This document shows positions 63,441 to 64,000 of a stretch of 64,000 bases of DNA, in pieces. Origin of the DNA: Oscillatoriales cyanobacterium (GTDB taxonomy: Bacteria > Cyanobacteriota > Cyanobacteriia > Cyanobacteriales > Microcoleaceae). Both the position numbers and the translations under genes were made by a program. The notes under the pieces are model-generated. The model made no database searches and was not told where the DNA came from. It was given only the letters and a program-made list of their open reading frames with translations. Location: contig RDYN01000009.1 of assembly GCA_004293365.1 (NCBI GenBank), positions 62,001-126,000 of the forward strand, given 5' to 3'. Each line of letters begins with the position of its first letter. Position 1 is the first letter of the stretch.

Positions 63441-64000
63441 ATGAAAAACTTGAATCTACCAACCCTAAAATTAGACAACAACCTAGACAGCCATCTTGAC
63501 TCACCTTTCATCGAAAACAATGGCTTGCTAGAATTCAACCCCAAATTTATCACTCCCGAATTTTTAACAACCTGGACCTTTGAGACAAAGCTGTACGGAG
63601 AATTAGTATCCATAGACCACTTTGTCATCACATTTCCCAACCGCACCGCCCTCGAAAACTACGCCGAATCTTTTCGCCCCTTCGGCGCCAAAACCGTTGA
63701 AGGCCCCGACTTATTCCCGATCAACTTTTGTTCGGAAAACATCAATGTTCCCTCGGATTTGTGGCTGCATTTAATGACCTTATTAATGCCAGCCGGCGGC
63801 TTAGTAGTATTAGATGCGCCCCACGCAGCCGGCGACCAAAAAAACCGCTTCCAGCAAGAAAGAGGATTAGCAGCAGTTCACCACGTCGCAATTCGAGTCG
63901 AAAACGTGCAGAATGCTGCTACAATATGGCAAAACACAGACTGCAAGCCCCTCTCAGATAAACCTTTAAACTACGGTTCATTAACTCAGTGGTTTCTGAA
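63441..64000 (+). CDS. Hypothetical protein, cut by the window end
   Basis: Open from ATG 63441 (MKNLNLPTLKLDNN) to the window edge, 186 codons without stop; GGTGAGAG precedes the start. No signal peptide or membrane segment is seen. Late in the fragment AVHHVAIRVENVQNAATIWQ looks like the start of a vicinal-oxygen-chelate (glyoxalase-like) module, and GLVVLDAPHAAG is a hydrophobic strand before it. The family is not recognised with confidence; the C-terminus is missing. Confidence 0.7.
   Translation, partial: MKNLNLPTLKLDNNLDSHLDSPFIENNGLLEFNPKFITPEFLTTWTFETKLYGELVSIDHFVITFPNRTALENYAESFRPFGAKTVEGPDLFPINFCSENINVPSDLWLHLMTLLMPAGGLVVLDAPHAAGDQKNRFQQERGLAAVHHVAIRVENVQNAATIWQNTDCKPLSDKPLNYGSLTQWFL

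Overview
The window reads as chromosomal DNA of a filamentous cyanobacterium, most likely an Oscillatoriales/Microcoleaceae type (Microcoleus, Oscillatoria or Phormidium-like). Evidence: many HIP1 octamers (GCGATCGC) inside and between genes; cyanobacteria-typical families (COP23, a helical carotenoid protein, DUF2808, an SLH-porin-like protein, a CYP110-like P450, MASE1 cyclases, Uma2 and Rpn nucleases); and intergenic spaces full of palindromic repeats and short tandem repeats. The genus is inference; the phylum is well supported.

Layout. 1-7.5 kb: housekeeping genes: clpP (cut by the window edge) and tig on the minus strand, then asd, dapA and rnj on the plus strand, separated by a 1.1 kb gene-free stretch with several strong inverted repeats. 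7.6-10.2 kb: threonine synthase between two small ubiquitin-like sulfur-carrier genes, all on the minus strand. 10.2-14.7 kb: a small unknown gene, a 266/281-bp tandem duplication, a cytochrome P450 and a GerMN-like lipoprotein. 14.7-17.2 kb: a secreted COP23/serine-protease operon whose third gene joins both domains. 17.5-25.9 kb: a phosphoketolase-like enzyme, a TPR protein, two small proteins, a LysR regulator, a Uma2 nuclease, ispD and a GT9 glycosyltransferase. 26.7-36.3 kb: a metal-efflux region (periplasmic adaptor, RND pump, lipoprotein, DUF2808 protein, response regulator, sensor kinase). 36.4-46.4 kb: htpG, rpmB, two paralogous MASE1/PAS/adenylate cyclases and proS, which carries an in-frame insertion made from a dispersed repeat. 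46.5-51.9 kb: an Rpn-type nuclease gene, a duplicated piece of its 3' end, and a 1042-residue membrane-anchored protein built of about seven 98-residue repeats. 52.6-57 kb: a helical carotenoid protein, an acetoacetate-decarboxylase-like protein, and a three-gene set: a protein ending in four Cys-x-His triplets, a probable Fe(II)/2-oxoglutarate-type oxygenase, and a TPR-sulfotransferase. 57.2-64 kb: an SLH protein, a polysaccharide deacetylase, a DUF433/DUF5615 toxin-antitoxin-like pair, a ChaB-domain stress protein, a rubredoxin, a YhiN-type flavoprotein and a truncated unknown gene.

Genes that plausibly work together: asd and dapA (aspartate to lysine pathway); the COP23/protease trio; the efflux pump with its lipoprotein and two-component system; and the Cys-His protein with its neighbouring oxygenase, which is the best candidate here for an undescribed peptide-modification or metal-binding system. 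No tRNA, rRNA, CRISPR array or intact insertion sequence was recognised. The repeats fall into several recognisable families, at least one of which looks like a MITE with 17-bp terminal inverted repeats.
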